This document shows positions 10,895-23,435 of a stretch of 64,000 bases of DNA, piece after piece. Each line of letters opens with the position of its first letter. Within the stretch, counting starts at the first letter, position 1. Source of the stretch: Coniella vitis (Eukaryota > Ascomycota > Sordariomycetes > Diaporthales > Schizoparmaceae); NCBI GenBank assembly GCA_011317545.1, contig WUJK01000012.1, positions 819,001-883,000 of the forward strand, read 5' to 3'. A program made the translations under genes and the position numbers. The notes beneath the pieces were generated by a model. It was given only the letters and a program-made list of their open reading frames with translations, was not told where the DNA came from and searched no databases.

Positions 10895-11963
10895 ATGTCT
10901 GCAGACCTCGCCGCCCTTGTGATGGCGCAAGTCTCGGCCAACACAGAGCCAGACTTATCAGCCCTCACAGACTCACCGCCCCAGAAGCGCAAACGCCTGG
11001 GCGAGACCTCGCCATCGGACTTGCGCCGTCCGAAGAGAAACATGGCCAGTCCGGACCCAACAGATGGCTACGGCAGCGCCATCGACACGGCGCAAGCTGC
11101 TGCGGCAGGTGTCAACGTTTCCGACTTCAACGCCCTTCAACAGGCTGCTGCTGGCGCTGATCACAGCGATGCTGCTGATCCAGCAAACGCGTCAAGTACG
11201 GCCGCTGCCGCACTGGTTTATCCCACCATACACGCCCCGCAGCCTTCCGAAGAGAACTTTGCGGCTCAACTAGGGGTCGAGGAACCACATCACGATGTGT
11301 CGCCGTATGCCCATGAGCATGAAAGCCTGCATATGGACCACCCAGCTATGGGTGTGGGTGGGCAGCCCAATGGCGTGATGCGGCAAGATATTCCTGGGGC
11401 CAGGTACTCGACCCCGAAACCAGCGGTCGGTTCCGAAGAGTGGCATAAGATGCGCAAAGATAATCACAAAGAAGGTAAGCATACCGAGTTTGACGAGAGT
11501 CATTGCTTTTCTTTTCTTTTTTCCCCCACTTCTTTTTGGGGGGGTCAGAGAAGGGGGAGGGTTAGGGCTAGGTTTGTTTACCATCTTGGAGGTTCCAGGC
11601 TAATAAGGGGCCAAAGTTGAACGTCGCCGTCGAGAGACTATAAATGAGGGCATCAATGAATTGGCAAAGATTGTGCCAGGCTGCGAAAAGAACAAAGGCT
11701 CCATCCTGCAGAATGCAGTCCGCTACATCACAAAACTCAAAGAGGACGAGCAGCAAGCAATCGAAAAGTGGACGCTCGAGAAGCTGCTCACGGAGCAGGC
11801 GATCGCCGAACTCAGCGCTTCCAATGATAAGCTCAAGGACGAGTGCGACCGGGTGTATCGTGAGCTTGAGGCATGGAAACGTGTTGCCCAGGAGAACGGA
11901 CTTTCCATCGACGAAGAAATACACCAAATCAACGGCAATCCCGAGAATCAAGAGGCCAAGTGA
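10895..11963 (+). CDS. CBF1: bHLH transcription factor CBF1/CPF1
   Basis: Nuclear bHLH factor that binds CACGTG E-boxes; in yeast it acts at centromeres and on sulfur amino acid genes. Two exons, 10895-11474 and 11617-11963, give 308 aa. The 142-nt intron (GTAAGC...AAG, with a TAAT-containing branch near 11600) cuts the basic region: exon 1 ends at DNHKE and exon 2 begins VERRRRETINEGINELAK. The DNA-contact residues of class B bHLH proteins are present as H191, E195 and R199. Helix 2 is KGSILQNAVRYITKLKE and a leucine-zipper-like coiled coil follows to the end. The N-terminus (1-160) is Ala/Asp-rich and disordered, with two basic clusters (QKRKR, RRPKRN) that could serve as nuclear localisation signals. 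Confidence 0.93.
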
Positions 11964-14081
11964 AGAATCGCATTGGCATGATTGCTTCTTGGTGAAATCC
12001 TCTCTGCTCGAGTCATCCTGTTGCAGTTTTGACCGCTTCAAGGCTTCGGTTCGACGGCCCTTTGTTCGCCGCCCACCGTCACTCATGTCATGTTGCGGTT
12101 ATAGAGGTTTCTCCATTGGCGGCCCTTGGATTGGACACCTCCACCCCCCAGCCTCTTTTTCTTTTCCCCTTTCTTATTCAGTTGTTGTTGTTGTGTTGTT
12201 TGTATGCCTTTTTTATGCGATTAGTCTCTTGGGAAGGTCAGGGAGCGGTCAATTACCGTGAGATTATCACGTGGCATACTGCTTATGCATTGGCGTTCCG
12301 GAGGTTTAACTTGTGTTCTACCATGGGTAGCAGGGTCATCTTTTTCTTCTTTACGGAGTTTCATGGTCAATGAAGTGCGTGCCGTTTGTCAGAAAACGAC
12401 ACACAATGTGTTTAGTACCAATATTCGATACCAACAGGGAGGCACAACTTGTTCCCAGTGGATATCTATACTGGACATTTGCTTGGGCTGTTAAAGTCAC
12501 TGTGGTGTCTTGTAGTAGATCAACGAGACGAATAATCAACACCTGTAAAGAGATGAGCTCATTGGAGATTTGGACGTTACCTTTTCTAGTCGTTTTTGAC
12601 GTTGTAGGTGGCCATGCCCCTTCATGAAATCACATTGAGGAAGGGATGGCTTATCAACAGACTTTTCACTGAACTCGAAGAGCCAGGCCCGGTAGACTCG
12701 CGTGGTCGAACACGAGCGAGGAGCACGGGGCCATGATGACCAGACGCATAGAATCTTTCCTGCTTTTGGCTCGGCAATTGTGTCTGTCCTATTGTTTTGC
12801 ATGGTCGTTATTTGGATGACGACAAGATGGAGTTTCCCGACTAAGTATACGGTACTTTGAGCCCATGAACATTATTATCGCGGTAATGATCCAAAATCAA
12901 GAAAAAAAAAATAGAAGATAGATATGACCGAATAAGGCATGTCCAAGAGGGTGTGTGTTTGACCGTGTTGCGTTTTGAATACAAATTATTGATACTGACT
13001 AGAAGTATCATAGTAAGGCATGGTGCTATGTAAGAAGGGTCTTCGCATAGACATGCCTGTTTGGGAAGACAACGAGTCTGAGCTACTAGGCTAGATATCG
13101 TGAAACCCGAAGTCGGGTGGTTTTGGAAAGGTGGAAAGATGGAATTTGCTAACCGGGTGCTGACTGATGCAGTGCGGCTTCGTTGAGTGAGGGAATGGCC
13201 GGGGTCCGGACCGGTAGGCAGGTTGGCAGGTTCGGCAGGTAGGCAAATTGGCTATGTGCAATCTGGCAGACTGGGTGAAGGCTCTCAGAGGGGGGCCCGG
13301 ATCGCTGCTCACCGGCTGGACATTCCTGAATGGAGCTAGCGTTTTCTCTTCTCCGCGCAGCGCAACTCTCTATAGACCCGGCCGGTACTAAGCTGGCTGA
13401 CTGGCAAGTTTGGTGGGTGGCGAGTGCGATTGAACTGACATGCGTGTTTTGTTCTACCACTTGATTTGATAAGAGCAGGAATGAAATGCTGTGAGCTCGG
13501 TATTGAGAAGAATGCACGATGTCTTCCATCATAGCTGTGTATGCCTTTGAAAGTACCACAATGAGAAATAAACAAGCAATTCATCTTGCCCAAAGACACA
13601 AACCAAAGCACAAACCGAATCGAAGGCAATTGCTCTGGTGAGTCTGACAAACAGACCCGGGCGGGGGCCCCGTGTACCCCACCATTTAGGTTGCCCCACA
13701 GTTGTGATAAGCCTATAAGCTGGCCGCTGATAGCGGCTGGCAGCCGGGGCCACGCAGGGCAACGTCAGTCTACGTATTACCGTACAGTACTGCAAATACC
13801 ATACATAACCGTCCCTCGCCTCTTTGTACCTGCGACTTCAACTTTTGCCTACGGATCCCATTGCTTAACTTTTACCTAGTTCTTCTGACTCCTAGCTTCG
13901 ACTAGCTTTTCCACTGTTGCGCAAAGCAGCGGTTCCCTTGAACAGCTCAACAGTTCCGCTTTGCTCGGCCCAGTATCAGCTCAGCCCTTCTGGCCCACCC
14001 AGCTCTGCTTTGAAGCAGCCGCCCTCTCTTCTATAAAAGCACCGCAACCAGTCTCTTTATTCTTGGACCCGTCCCGTCACA
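11964..14081. other. Spacer CBF1/GABA transaminase, no gene seen
   Basis: 2.1 kb with T-rich tracts (12140-12220), an A run near 12902 and GGCAGGT-like short repeats at 13210-13250. The last 400 nt are the upstream region of the transaminase gene. Open frames here have no family-like content. Confidence 0.6.
14032..14039 (+). promoter_or_regulatory. TATA box of the GABA transaminase gene
   Basis: TATAAAAG lies 43 nt before the ATG, a textbook TATA sequence. The position implies a very short leader, compatible with a strongly expressed or inducible catabolic gene. Confidence 0.55.
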
Positions 14082-15711
14082 ATGTCTGCTCTTCGAACCA
14101 TCTCAAGGCGCGCTTTCGCCACAAACTCAATTCGATTTACCACGTCCTCTCTTCTCGCCAGCCGCTCCTTCTCAGTCTCTGTCAAAAACATGGGTCGCTT
14201 CGACGGTGTTGAGCCCAGCGCTCCCTCTGTGCAAACGGAGATTCCTGGCCCCAAGGCCAAGGAGCAGATTGCCGACCTCGACAAGGTCTTTGACACGCGG
14301 AGCTTGAACATGCTCACCGACTACAAGGCCTCAATTGGCAACTACATTGCAGACCCCGATGGCAACAAGCTGCTGGATGTGTAAGTCACCGCCCGTCCTT
14401 CGCTTTGCTCTTTTGCAATTCCCGTGCAGGGCTCAGAGACTCGTTTCTTGGTCAAGACAAGTGACAAAACTTCATAGCTAACTTCTTGTGTGCTTGTTTA
14501 GCTACGCCCAGATTGCCTCCATTCCTGTGGGCTACAACAACCCTACCCTGATCGACGCCATGAAGAGCGACGCCGTTGTCAATGCTTTGGTCAACCGCCC
14601 TGCACTGGGCAACTTCCCCCCCAACGACTGGGCCGAGGTCCTGCGTTCCGGTATCCTCAAGGTCGCCCCCAAGGGCCTGGACCAAGTCTTCACCGCCATG
14701 GCTGGTTCTGATGCCAACGAGACCGCCTACAAGGCCGCCTTCATGTGGAAGCGCCAGCAGCAGCGTGGTGGTGCCCATGTCGAGTTCACCGAGGAGGAGC
14801 TGACCTCATCCATGAACAACAAAACCCCCGGTGCCTCGGAGCTCTCCATCATGTCCTTCAAGACCGCCTTCCACGGCCGTCTGTTTGGCTCCCTCTCCAC
14901 CACTCGCTCCAAGCCCATCCACAAGCTCGACATCCCTGCCTTTGACTGGCCCCAGGCCACCTTCCCCCTGCTCAAATACCCTCTGGAGGAGCACGTTGAG
15001 GAGAACCGTAAGGCCGAGCAGGCTGCTCTGGCCGAGGTCGAGGACCTCATTCTCAACTACCACGTGCCTCCTTGCGCCGTCATCGTCGAGCCCATCCAGT
15101 CTGAGGGTGGTGATAACCATGCCTCGCCCGAGTTCTTCTGCGGCCTGCGCGAGGTCACCAAGAAGCACGGCGTGCTCTTGATTGTTGACGAGGTGCAGAC
15201 CGGTGTCGGCGCCACAGGCAAGTTCTGGGCCCACGAGCACTGGGACCTTCCCTCGCCTCCAGACATGGTCACCTTTTCCAAGAAGGCCCAGACGGCCGGC
15301 TACTACTTTGGTAACCCGGAGCTGCGCCCCAACAAGCCCTACCGTCAGTTCAACACCTGGATGGGTGACCCAGCCCGTGCCATCCTCTTCCGCGCTATCG
15401 TGGACGAGATTGAGCAGCACGACCTCGTTGCGCAGACGGCTCGTGTTGGTGACTACCTGTACGGCAAGCTCGCTGAGCTCGCCATAAAGTATCCCGGCCA
15501 GTTTGAGAACCTGCGTGGCAAGGGCCAGGGTACCTTCATTGCCTTTGACAACCCCCGCCGCGACGAGTTCCTCAAGAAGGCCAAGAGCTTTGGTATCAAC
15601 ATTGGTGGATCCGGTGCCAGCGCTGTGCGCCTCCGTCCCATGCTGACCTTCGAGGAGAAGCACGCCGATATCCTGCTCGAGGCTCTGGAGAAGATTGCCA
15701 ACTCGTGGTAA
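14082..15711 (+). CDS. UGA1: 4-aminobutyrate aminotransferase, mitochondrial
   Basis: PLP-dependent GABA transaminase: GABA plus 2-oxoglutarate gives succinate semialdehyde plus glutamate, the first step of the GABA shunt. Two exons, 14082-14380 and 14502-15711, give 502 aa; the intron is 121 nt (GTAAGT...TAG with a CTAAC branch). The first 36 residues are Arg/Ser-rich without acids, a mitochondrial targeting sequence, and give about 30 residues more than the yeast enzyme. Motifs: AMAGSDANETAYKAAF; VEPIQSEGGDN; VDEVQTGVGATG from 328 with the PLP-contacting Asp329; FSKK at 358-361, which holds the Schiff-base Lys; and the C-terminal FIAFDNP and SGASAVRLRPML. The coding part is rich in C-ending codons (for example GACCTCATTCTCAACTAC), suggesting high expression. 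Confidence 0.95.
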
Positions 15712-17710
15712 GATCAATATGCGATTCATTACCGTATTTTGATGAGTCTACGTACTGCAATTGTTTGTGGTCTTTTTTGGGCGAGTATGACGCAGCCATG
15801 GAAGAAGTTGTATGATTTGCAAACTTGTTACGAGAGGAAGGTCAAGACGGCACCGAGCGTTTTTGGATATTATCATTTGGGAGTTTTGGGAGTCTACCAA
15901 CTTGAAGAGGGGTTTTCTTTTTGCATCTTTGCTCATTACTAGGCATTGGCCGGTTTTTGATGGTAATCAAGCCATTTGACGAATGATAGAATCGATATAC
16001 TGCCATTTGTTGTTCACTTGTCGTCCCCTACCATCCACTGTGTCGAGTGTAAATCTTACTGTCTGTGTTGACAGTGTGGACATGTATTGAGACAATAGAA
16101 CCCCCTGAAGTTCTGATGGAAATGTTCGGGAATTTGGAAAGCTGTAATACTTGGATAGTATCTGGATGTGTACGCATGCCTTGATTTGTTCAGGCTCTTT
16201 TATACTGAACCGGGATTTGATCAAGGGGTTTTTATCCAACTTGCAGCTACTGAACAGTGAGCAGGTTGTTGAGCAGTAGCTATTACTAGTAGCTACTCCT
16301 GGTATATACACACATATATACCCATGTATCATATAATCTTAATTGCATAGAAACTCTCGTTGAGAATCTTCAAGATTTAAAACGGAAGCGTCTAGTAAAT
16401 TAAACCCCCCTCCTCCTCCTTCCTCCTCTTAACAAAGAAAAGAAAGTGCAGTGCGCCCGCAGGATGAATCACGGCTTACATGAATGCATCCAAAACCATT
16501 GCTTGTGTTTGAAGAACAAGATTGGTGGGATGGAACACTGACTGGTGAAGCAGGAGGTTAACACAAAAGTAAATAACAGCCTGGAACCTTGAAATCTTGG
16601 AACTAAAATCAAGGACGCCTTATTACTTTGCTACATCTTGACAGGCGGGGCCTCTCACTATTTTGTGTTTAGGTATAGCAGTTGTATCAAGGCAGTAGTT
16701 ACTGATATAGGAAATATCTTGGCTCCGCTCGACTCCTCCTCTACTACGTACATGATCCTTTGTAAGCATTCTTATACTCTCATGCGATCTTTAAATAAAA
16801 CATGGGGGAGTGACATCGTGAGATAGCAGAGGAAAGAGTTTTGGTATGCCCGCAAGTGTCAAGAAGAGAGGAAACTCCATGTGTAGATATAGCATAGAAA
16901 GGCTTGACAGGAAGTAATTCATGTGTCCCTAAAGCCCAACTCAAACTAACAGAAGCATTAACATAAACATAAGTGTCTCCCCATCCTCGCTGCCTCGGAA
17001 GGTTTGGTTAATACGACACAATAAACTTGCTTCCGGTTTTTGGATTCATTTACTAGAATCATGCGATGCTTGCCCTTTGTATTGTGTGAGGCAAAGAGCA
17101 AGCGTTGTATGTGGTTTTACGTTTTGGTGCTTTACAGGACTCCGCGATTGTGGAACAGTTGTGTGAAGTATACTATGTACATAGTCAAAGACAGGGCTGA
17201 CAATGGGGATTGGAAATGGACTCGGCACGGTGGAGCTCTCAAAAGATCGACGACGGCCAGCTCCGAATGAACTCTGGCTCGGCCATTGAACGGGACTGGA
17301 GGACCTGTTGTGAGAGCTGGGAATGCCACTTTGCTACATAGCATGTAAGTACTCTCCATGGATCAGGGACGTCCGTAAACCCCCCCTTTTTCGTCTTCAT
17401 GTTGGACAAGCTTACATGGTATACTGTATAGAACTGGCAGAAGTGGTTATGCTGCTAGTCATTTTGGTCGCCTTATGAAGATGAAAGGCATTGAAAATTG
17501 GCCCCACGTGCCATGGCAGAGAAGTGGAGATCAGTCAGGCAAGGCGATCGTGATGGGAGCCTCCGCGATGCCTAAAAGTAAGGAACGACGATGGCTATCG
17601 GAAAAGGGGTCTGTCCAGGTTTTGCCTTTTTTTTTTTTTTTTTTTAACTTTCTTCTCCTCTCTTGAATGCCAGTCCATTCTGAGAATGGGGACGGGCAAG
17701 GCATTCTCCT

Positions 17711-17741
17711 CTTGGTTTGCGGAGAAGCTACGCAAACCAGG
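17711..17741. repeat. Inverted repeat (hairpin)
   Basis: TGGTTTGCG at 17713-17721 and its exact complement CGCAAACCA at 17731-17739 flank a 9-nt loop; one G-T and one C-G pair extend the stem to 11. It follows a T tract by about 65 nt. Confidence 0.6.
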
Positions 17742-19374
17742 GTCAGCGTCGGTTAGAGCGCTGGGACGACGAGAATTCAGGATTTGGTCAGGTCAGGTCA
17801 TCCCATGACGGAGACGCTCGGATGAATGCTACATACTATGGTACGCACATACCTGACGAGCTGAGCTGAGGTCCAAAAATTCAAAAAGTCCCCGGTGGCT
17901 CGGGCATACAACGGCCCCGTGGCATTCAGCGGGGGAGCGGGACACTGTTGAAAAAGAAGAGCGAGCCAATTGGCAGTGAAGCCGTACGACGACGGTGAGA
18001 GCGCCATGGGGACCGTGAGGATGCAGGGACCAGATCGGCCCAACTCGCTAGGAATCATTTGTCAAGTAAAAGCACAGAGCATGCTTGTTTGCCATGCGGG
18101 CGCGGGCTTTCTCAAGCGTATGGGACGCAGGGCAGGCATCCAATAATCTCTGGCGGCAAAGCCAAGCAATCAAGCAAGCTGGCAAGCCTGGCAAGTAAGC
18201 GGGCATGCAGAGGCTAATTTCCATCAGCAGGATGGTTCTGTCGTCATGGCGATTGCTGATGTCAGGTTGATGGATTGCATGGAGACTGCTCTATACTGCG
18301 TCACCTCGACCAATGTCGCTGTCATGGTCCAATCGCGCTTCTTCCCTATCCATAATAGAACAGTGCATGATATTACTACATAGTACATAGTATACATAAT
18401 AATATGTGGTGTTTCGTGTGCCAGCCGCTTGTTCATAGGAATGACAGGCTTCCCAACGGTGGCATGCATCGCAACCCATCACTGCAGCACTTCAGCTGCT
18501 GTGCAACCCCAGATCTGGTTCCACCTAGTTTAGCGCCAGGGGATGCAGACTCTTGAGGAATCCCCATTGTGAGAGGCAGTCGGGCAGTCAGGGCAGTCTT
18601 TTGCAGGATTGGGGCCCTGGGGAGGCGCACTGTCGATCCTCTCTCCAGTCTCGACTCGACTTGACGATTCACCCCACTGGTTGTGGCAGTACCAACGGTT
18701 CCACTGCTTCAGCTCTTCCTCCTCACGTCCGCAGTGCTGTAGTATCCTCAGATGATCGATGCCAAAGTGGGTTGCAAAGCAAAGAGTCCCAACTTCTGCT
18801 TGTCCACTCTACCCGCCCGCACCCTGCCGAAGCCAAGCCCACCGGGTCCTTCGTTCGCACAAGCTGTCGGGTCGCGACCCTTCATTTGCTCGGTTCAAGC
18901 CATTGTGCCCTGCGTGTGTATGTGGAGTCAGATTAGATGCCCAAGTGCAGCAACCGTGTGGAGCGACAACTGCCTCTGAAGTTGCTAGCAGCCGGAGCTG
19001 CTCGAGTGCACGTCAGCTTCTCGTCGTTAATTGCCCAAGAGCTCAGTGAGCGTACTTCTTACAATCGTAGCATACGTGAGCATCCCTTCACAGCGACCTG
19101 GCCTCGGTGTTCTGGTCAGCGGCGAAAAAGAAGAGGAACAAAACCCCACTGGAACCCCCTGCGCCGGCTCCGTCTCAGTGGCTCGCGACTATCGTACCAC
19201 AAGTCCACAGTAGCAGTCCTTGGGGCCGCTAGGTACATAGGAGGCGCCTAGACCGGGCCAGCCCAGCCAGCTCAGCCAGCCCAGCCAGTTGCTGATCGCT
19301 CAGCAGAGAAGAAAAACAGCGCGACGGTGCGTGCTGCGGCCTATTTCCGGAGGCCCCGGCTCGACCGCTCCTGC

Positions 19375-19402
19375 CCTGTGCCTGTGCCTGTGCCTGTGCC
19401 TG
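19375..19402 (+). repeat. (CTGTGC)n tandem repeat
   Basis: Four perfect copies of a CTGTGC hexamer plus a partial one, in the upstream region of LCB2. Confidence 0.75.
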
Positions 19403-19972
19403 CTTATGCTGCCACTCCCGCGCCTGCCTCCCATGGTGTCACATAGTACACAGTAACTTCGTACCACTGCCACTAACTGACCGCATCGTCCAATTTTTCC
19501 CTGGCCCAATCAGTTGCTCGCCCAGGACAGCCTGCCTTGCGTGGGTGCACCCTTCCTTTTCACTCCTCTACCTGCAATCTACAGCCACCTCACCTCGATC
19601 ACCTCACCTCATTTCATCTTGCCTTTTCCTTCCTCTTGTCCTTCTTGCCCTCGTCCCTTTCCCTCCTCTCCCTCCTCCTGCCGCCGCCTCCTTCCGCTGT
19701 CCTGTCATCGCCTTGTGTGCGTGTTTACCCAAGCAAGCGCTTTGACTCGACCTGCCCAGGTTGGCTGCTTCTGTTAGTCCCTTGGGAATTGTTCGTTGAC
19801 TCGTCCACTCCAGCTCCGCCTGTCGACCTCGACCTTGACTTCGACGCCGCGAATTTGCGCCCTTGCCTGTATATCCCTTCTGCAATTAGACTTTTGTTGT
19901 CATCCTAAGCTTCGGATTGGATCTCACCGGAGCTGTTCGCATACGCCTTGCTTCCCGCCCGCTAAAGAAGCA

Positions 19973-21991
19973 ATGCCCCGCCGGCTGACGAACCCTTTCT
20001 CTTCCTCATCCAACGCGACGCCCTCTGACAAGATGGGTGATCGTAGGCCGTCCACCTCTCGGACGAACCGTCTCACCCAGCTCTTCTCCTCCTCCCCCAA
20101 GAACAAGGAGAACTTATCCGCCCAACAATCCTTACTGGCCGTTCAGCAGGTCCAGCAAACCTCCCACTCGTCGCAGATAACGGCGCCGTCCTTGTCTCTT
20201 CCAACAATCTCTCTGTCCACTGCCACCGCTGGGGAGCTCGACGACACAGAGCCCAGTGCCACTCTCTTCCAACCCGACTCGATCGCCGAGAGCAAGCAAC
20301 TCACGCGCGGGGAGACTCAATTCGGTCCTCTGCTGCACCCAAGCCACCGTTATGTCAGCAAGCATCGCGGAGGCTCTCTCGAGAAGCCCATTGAAGACGA
20401 ACCACCCTACTACTACGTCCTCACCACCTACATCAGCTACCTGTTCTTGATTATTCTCGGGCACGCTCGTGACTTCTTTGGAAAATCCTTTGGCGACAGG
20501 AAGCGCTACAGCATCATTCGTGGTGCCAGTGGCTATGCCCCTCTTACCGACGATTTTGACAGTTTTTACACGCGACGACTCAAGCGGAGAATCGACGATG
20601 CCTTTGCCCGCCCAACTACCGGCGTCCCAGGCCGCTACATCACGTTGCTGGACCGTATCTCGAACGACTTCAATTACACCTACAAATTCACTGGCACTTA
20701 CACGGAGACTCTCAACGTCAGCTCATACAACTACCTCGGCTTCGCTCAGGCCGAGGGTGCTTGTGCAGATGCTGTTGAAGATGCCGTACGCAAGTGGGGA
20801 TTGACTTCTTGCAGCGCGAGGGCCGACTCTGGAACATCCGACTTGACCCAGGAGGTTGAGCGCGAAGTCGCCAAGTTTGTTGGCAAGCCTGATGCTATCG
20901 TCTTCTCGATGGGATACGTTACCAATGCTGGTGCCTTCCCTGCACTGGTGGGAAAGGGCTGTCTGATTATCTCGGACGAGCTCAACCACGCCTCCATCCG
21001 TGTCGGCGCCCGTCTCACAGGTGCCATGATTCGATCATTCAAGCACAATGACATGGCTGATTTGGAGAAGAAGCTGCGCGAAGCCATTGCTCAAGGACAG
21101 CCACGCACGCACCGCCCCTGGAAGAAGATCTTGGTTGCTGTTGAGGGTCTTTACTCTATGGAAGGTACGATGGTCGATCTCCCTGGTGTTCTGGGACTCA
21201 AGAAGAAGTACAAGTTCTTCTTGTATGTCGACGAGGCCCACAGTATCGGTGCTCTTGGCCCCAACGGCCGTGGTGTTTGCGACTATTTCAAGGTAGACCC
21301 TAACGAAGTTGACATCCTCATGGGAACATTTACCAAGTCGTTTGGTGCCAATGGTGGCTACATTGCTGCGGACAAGCACATCATCACCAAGCTGAGGAGC
21401 ACCAATGCCGCATCTCAGTATGGCGAGTGCGCCACCCCGGCCGTCCTGATGCAGATTCTCTCGTCTCTGAAGATCATCGAGGGCGAGCTCGTGCCAGGGC
21501 AGGGAGAAGAGAGATTGCAACGCATCACATTCAACTCACGCTATCTCCGACTTGGTCTGAAACGTCTCGGGTTCATTGTTGCCGGTCATGACGATTCTCC
21601 CATTGTTCCCGTTATGCTGTACAATCCTGGAAAGATTCTTGCATTCAGTCATGAGATGCTCAAGCGCAAAATCTCTGTCGTTGTCGTTGGCTATCCCGCT
21701 ACTCCTCTCATCAGCTCACGAGCGCGGTTCTGCATCTCTGCTGCGCATAACAAGGAGGACATGGATCGCGTCCTGGCGGCATGCGACGAAGTTGGTGATA
21801 TTCTTCAGATCAAGTTCTCGTCCGGCATTGCGGGCGGTCTCGAGCCTTTGCCGGAGGGCGTAACGCCTGAGATGGAGAGGGAATGGCGGAAGAATGGCGG
21901 TTTTGACAGTGCGATTATCAAGCCACCGCGGTGGAAGCTGGAGGACGTATTGGCCTCCGGTGTGCGTGATACCCAGTTGCCTTTGCGATAG
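19973..21991 (+). CDS. LCB2: Serine palmitoyltransferase subunit 2 (LCB2)
   Basis: Catalytic, PLP-binding subunit of serine palmitoyltransferase, which condenses serine with palmitoyl-CoA in the ER as the first step of sphingolipid synthesis. Single exon, 672 aa from the ATG at 19973; the frame is open further upstream but that part is CT-rich leader. The first 130 residues are Ser-rich and disordered, longer than in yeast. One membrane helix lies near 146-160 (TTYISYLFLIILGHARDF). Catalytic domain: LNVSSYNYLGFA, DELNHASIRVG, VDEAHSIGALGPNGRG (D420, H423) and GTFTKSFGANGGYIA with the PLP Lys at 455. The partner LCB1 is not in this window. No intron is needed, and all residues expected for LCB2 rather than LCB1 are present. 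Confidence 0.96.
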   Translation: MPRRLTNPFSSSSNATPSDKMGDRRPSTSRTNRLTQLFSSSPKNKENLSAQQSLLAVQQVQQTSHSSQITAPSLSLPTISLSTATAGELDDTEPSATLFQPDSIAESKQLTRGETQFGPLLHPSHRYVSKHRGGSLEKPIEDEPPYYYVLTTYISYLFLIILGHARDFFGKSFGDRKRYSIIRGASGYAPLTDDFDSFYTRRLKRRIDDAFARPTTGVPGRYITLLDRISNDFNYTYKFTGTYTETLNVSSYNYLGFAQAEGACADAVEDAVRKWGLTSCSARADSGTSDLTQEVEREVAKFVGKPDAIVFSMGYVTNAGAFPALVGKGCLIISDELNHASIRVGARLTGAMIRSFKHNDMADLEKKLREAIAQGQPRTHRPWKKILVAVEGLYSMEGTMVDLPGVLGLKKKYKFFLYVDEAHSIGALGPNGRGVCDYFKVDPNEVDILMGTFTKSFGANGGYIAADKHIITKLRSTNAASQYGECATPAVLMQILSSLKIIEGELVPGQGEERLQRITFNSRYLRLGLKRLGFIVAGHDDSPIVPVMLYNPGKILAFSHEMLKRKISVVVVGYPATPLISSRARFCISAAHNKEDMDRVLAACDEVGDILQIKFSSGIAGGLEPLPEGVTPEMEREWRKNGGFDSAIIKPPRWKLEDVLASGVRDTQLPLR

Positions 21992-23435
21992 GTTCAGGAA
22001 GCAGTGTGTTATGGACACGGACATAATCTCTATTACATCATACATGTATGATTGATCAGACGGAGTTCGCTTCTGGAGTTGCCAAGAGAGTGCCTTTTTC
22101 TGTTTCTTTTTCTTCTATTCTGTTGAGTCGAGACACGGCCAACACTAGGGCTAGAGGCCTCACGTTTTCAAGAAGGGTTTCAGACATAACGATTTGGCGT
22201 TTTAAGATATCATGTACGGAAATCATTAATTCAGGCCAACCGAAGGTTAGGCGAAAATAATCAATGGGATATGGCCTTCGACGGTTCTCGACTTGTGCTC
22301 GACCCTTAGTCACTCATGACGTGAAGAATGATGCGAGGCAACAAGTGCTTGGATAATGAGGACCAAAGCCTCGCCAGTCGTGATTACAAACCATTTGCCT
22401 CATGATACACAGTACCTATACTAGAAGTGGCGGCTCTGTAGGTGGTTCAATGGCTGGGATCAAGAACGTGATACGGCACGTTCACATAGTATGTACTTAA
22501 TTTGCAGCCGTCTTTTACTGTGTAGGCATTTGTTGTATATTCAGTAAGGAAAAATGCTGTCTGTGTGTGCATCGATAACCGAGACTGTTGAATCGAGTTG
22601 AGCAAACGCGCGTACACAATACTCCGATTTTGTATTACCAAGCAAATCGATTAAAGAAAGTGGATAACTTGCATTTCCACATAGCACTACAACCCCTGCA
22701 TTGCATTTTTCTTAGGTGCAAAAGACGGCGGCTTTGGTAAAAGCTATCATAATATAATGTACATTTAATTTAGAATGTACCCAAGTACATAGGTACGGCA
22801 CCGTCTGTCTACCCACGTAAGTAGTTATTGATCGCAGAGATTGTCAGTTGCTCTGCCCACTGGCCTTTTTGCTAAGTCAACCCAAGCGGTAAGGACAGAA
22901 AAGGATTGGAGGAGGAGAATATAGACGGGAAAGGAGGGCTCTACTATGTAAGCCAAGGACGTCATCGAAGACAGAGGGCGATTCATCTGCGGGAAGGCGT
23001 GCGCGTTGGGAGTTTTGGCCCCAGTATTCTTTTTCTACATCTATCTCTTCCTCGGAAGACAAACCTCCCCCCCCCCTGCGCCGAGACGCCGCCGACATCT
23101 CCGGAAGAGGAGTGCACCTTGTCCTCCTTTTGTTATCTTTGGGCGCTGCATAAACCTTTGCCAGCTCAGCTCACGGACTCTTGCTTGGGCCAGTTCGTTT
23201 CGCAGCGGTGCCACCGTCTTTTGGGCAGCTTTGTGCCTCTCTGCCAGCCCAAAGCAACCCATTCATTCAACCTTTTCCCTATATACACACGATATATGCG
23301 CAATCGTCGCGATAAGACGCAAAAGACGCCTTGTTTTCGTAACCCTTGCCTCGCTTCTTCTCTCCCTCCCTCTTCTCTTCTCTTTGTGTCTCGCCGCGAG
23401 CAAGCAGTGTTTGTCTTGTATCCTTCCATCCGGCA
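21992..23435. other. Spacer LCB2/YCF1
   Basis: 1.4 kb in tandem orientation, no gene supported. It includes one TACTATGTA at 22942-22950, a GTACCCAAGTACAT element near 22778 and, from about 23040, a C/T-rich stretch with TATATA at 23281, probably the promoter and leader of the ABC transporter. Confidence 0.5.

Larger units (their letters stand above)
15712..19972. other. 4.3 kb spacer upstream of LCB2
   Basis: No gene supported. It contains T runs at 17627-17645, a near-perfect 11-bp hairpin at 17711-17741, a doubled TACATAGTA at 18377-18392, CAGC-type repeats near 19259-19290 and a CTGTGC hexamer repeat at 19375-19402. From about 19560 the DNA is strongly CT-rich and is probably the LCB2 leader. 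Confidence 0.55.

Noticed and set aside
9869..12273. TCACGTG boxes on both sides of CBF1 as autoregulatory sites
   Set aside because: CACGTG occurs elsewhere in the window at about the chance rate, so two copies are weak evidence.
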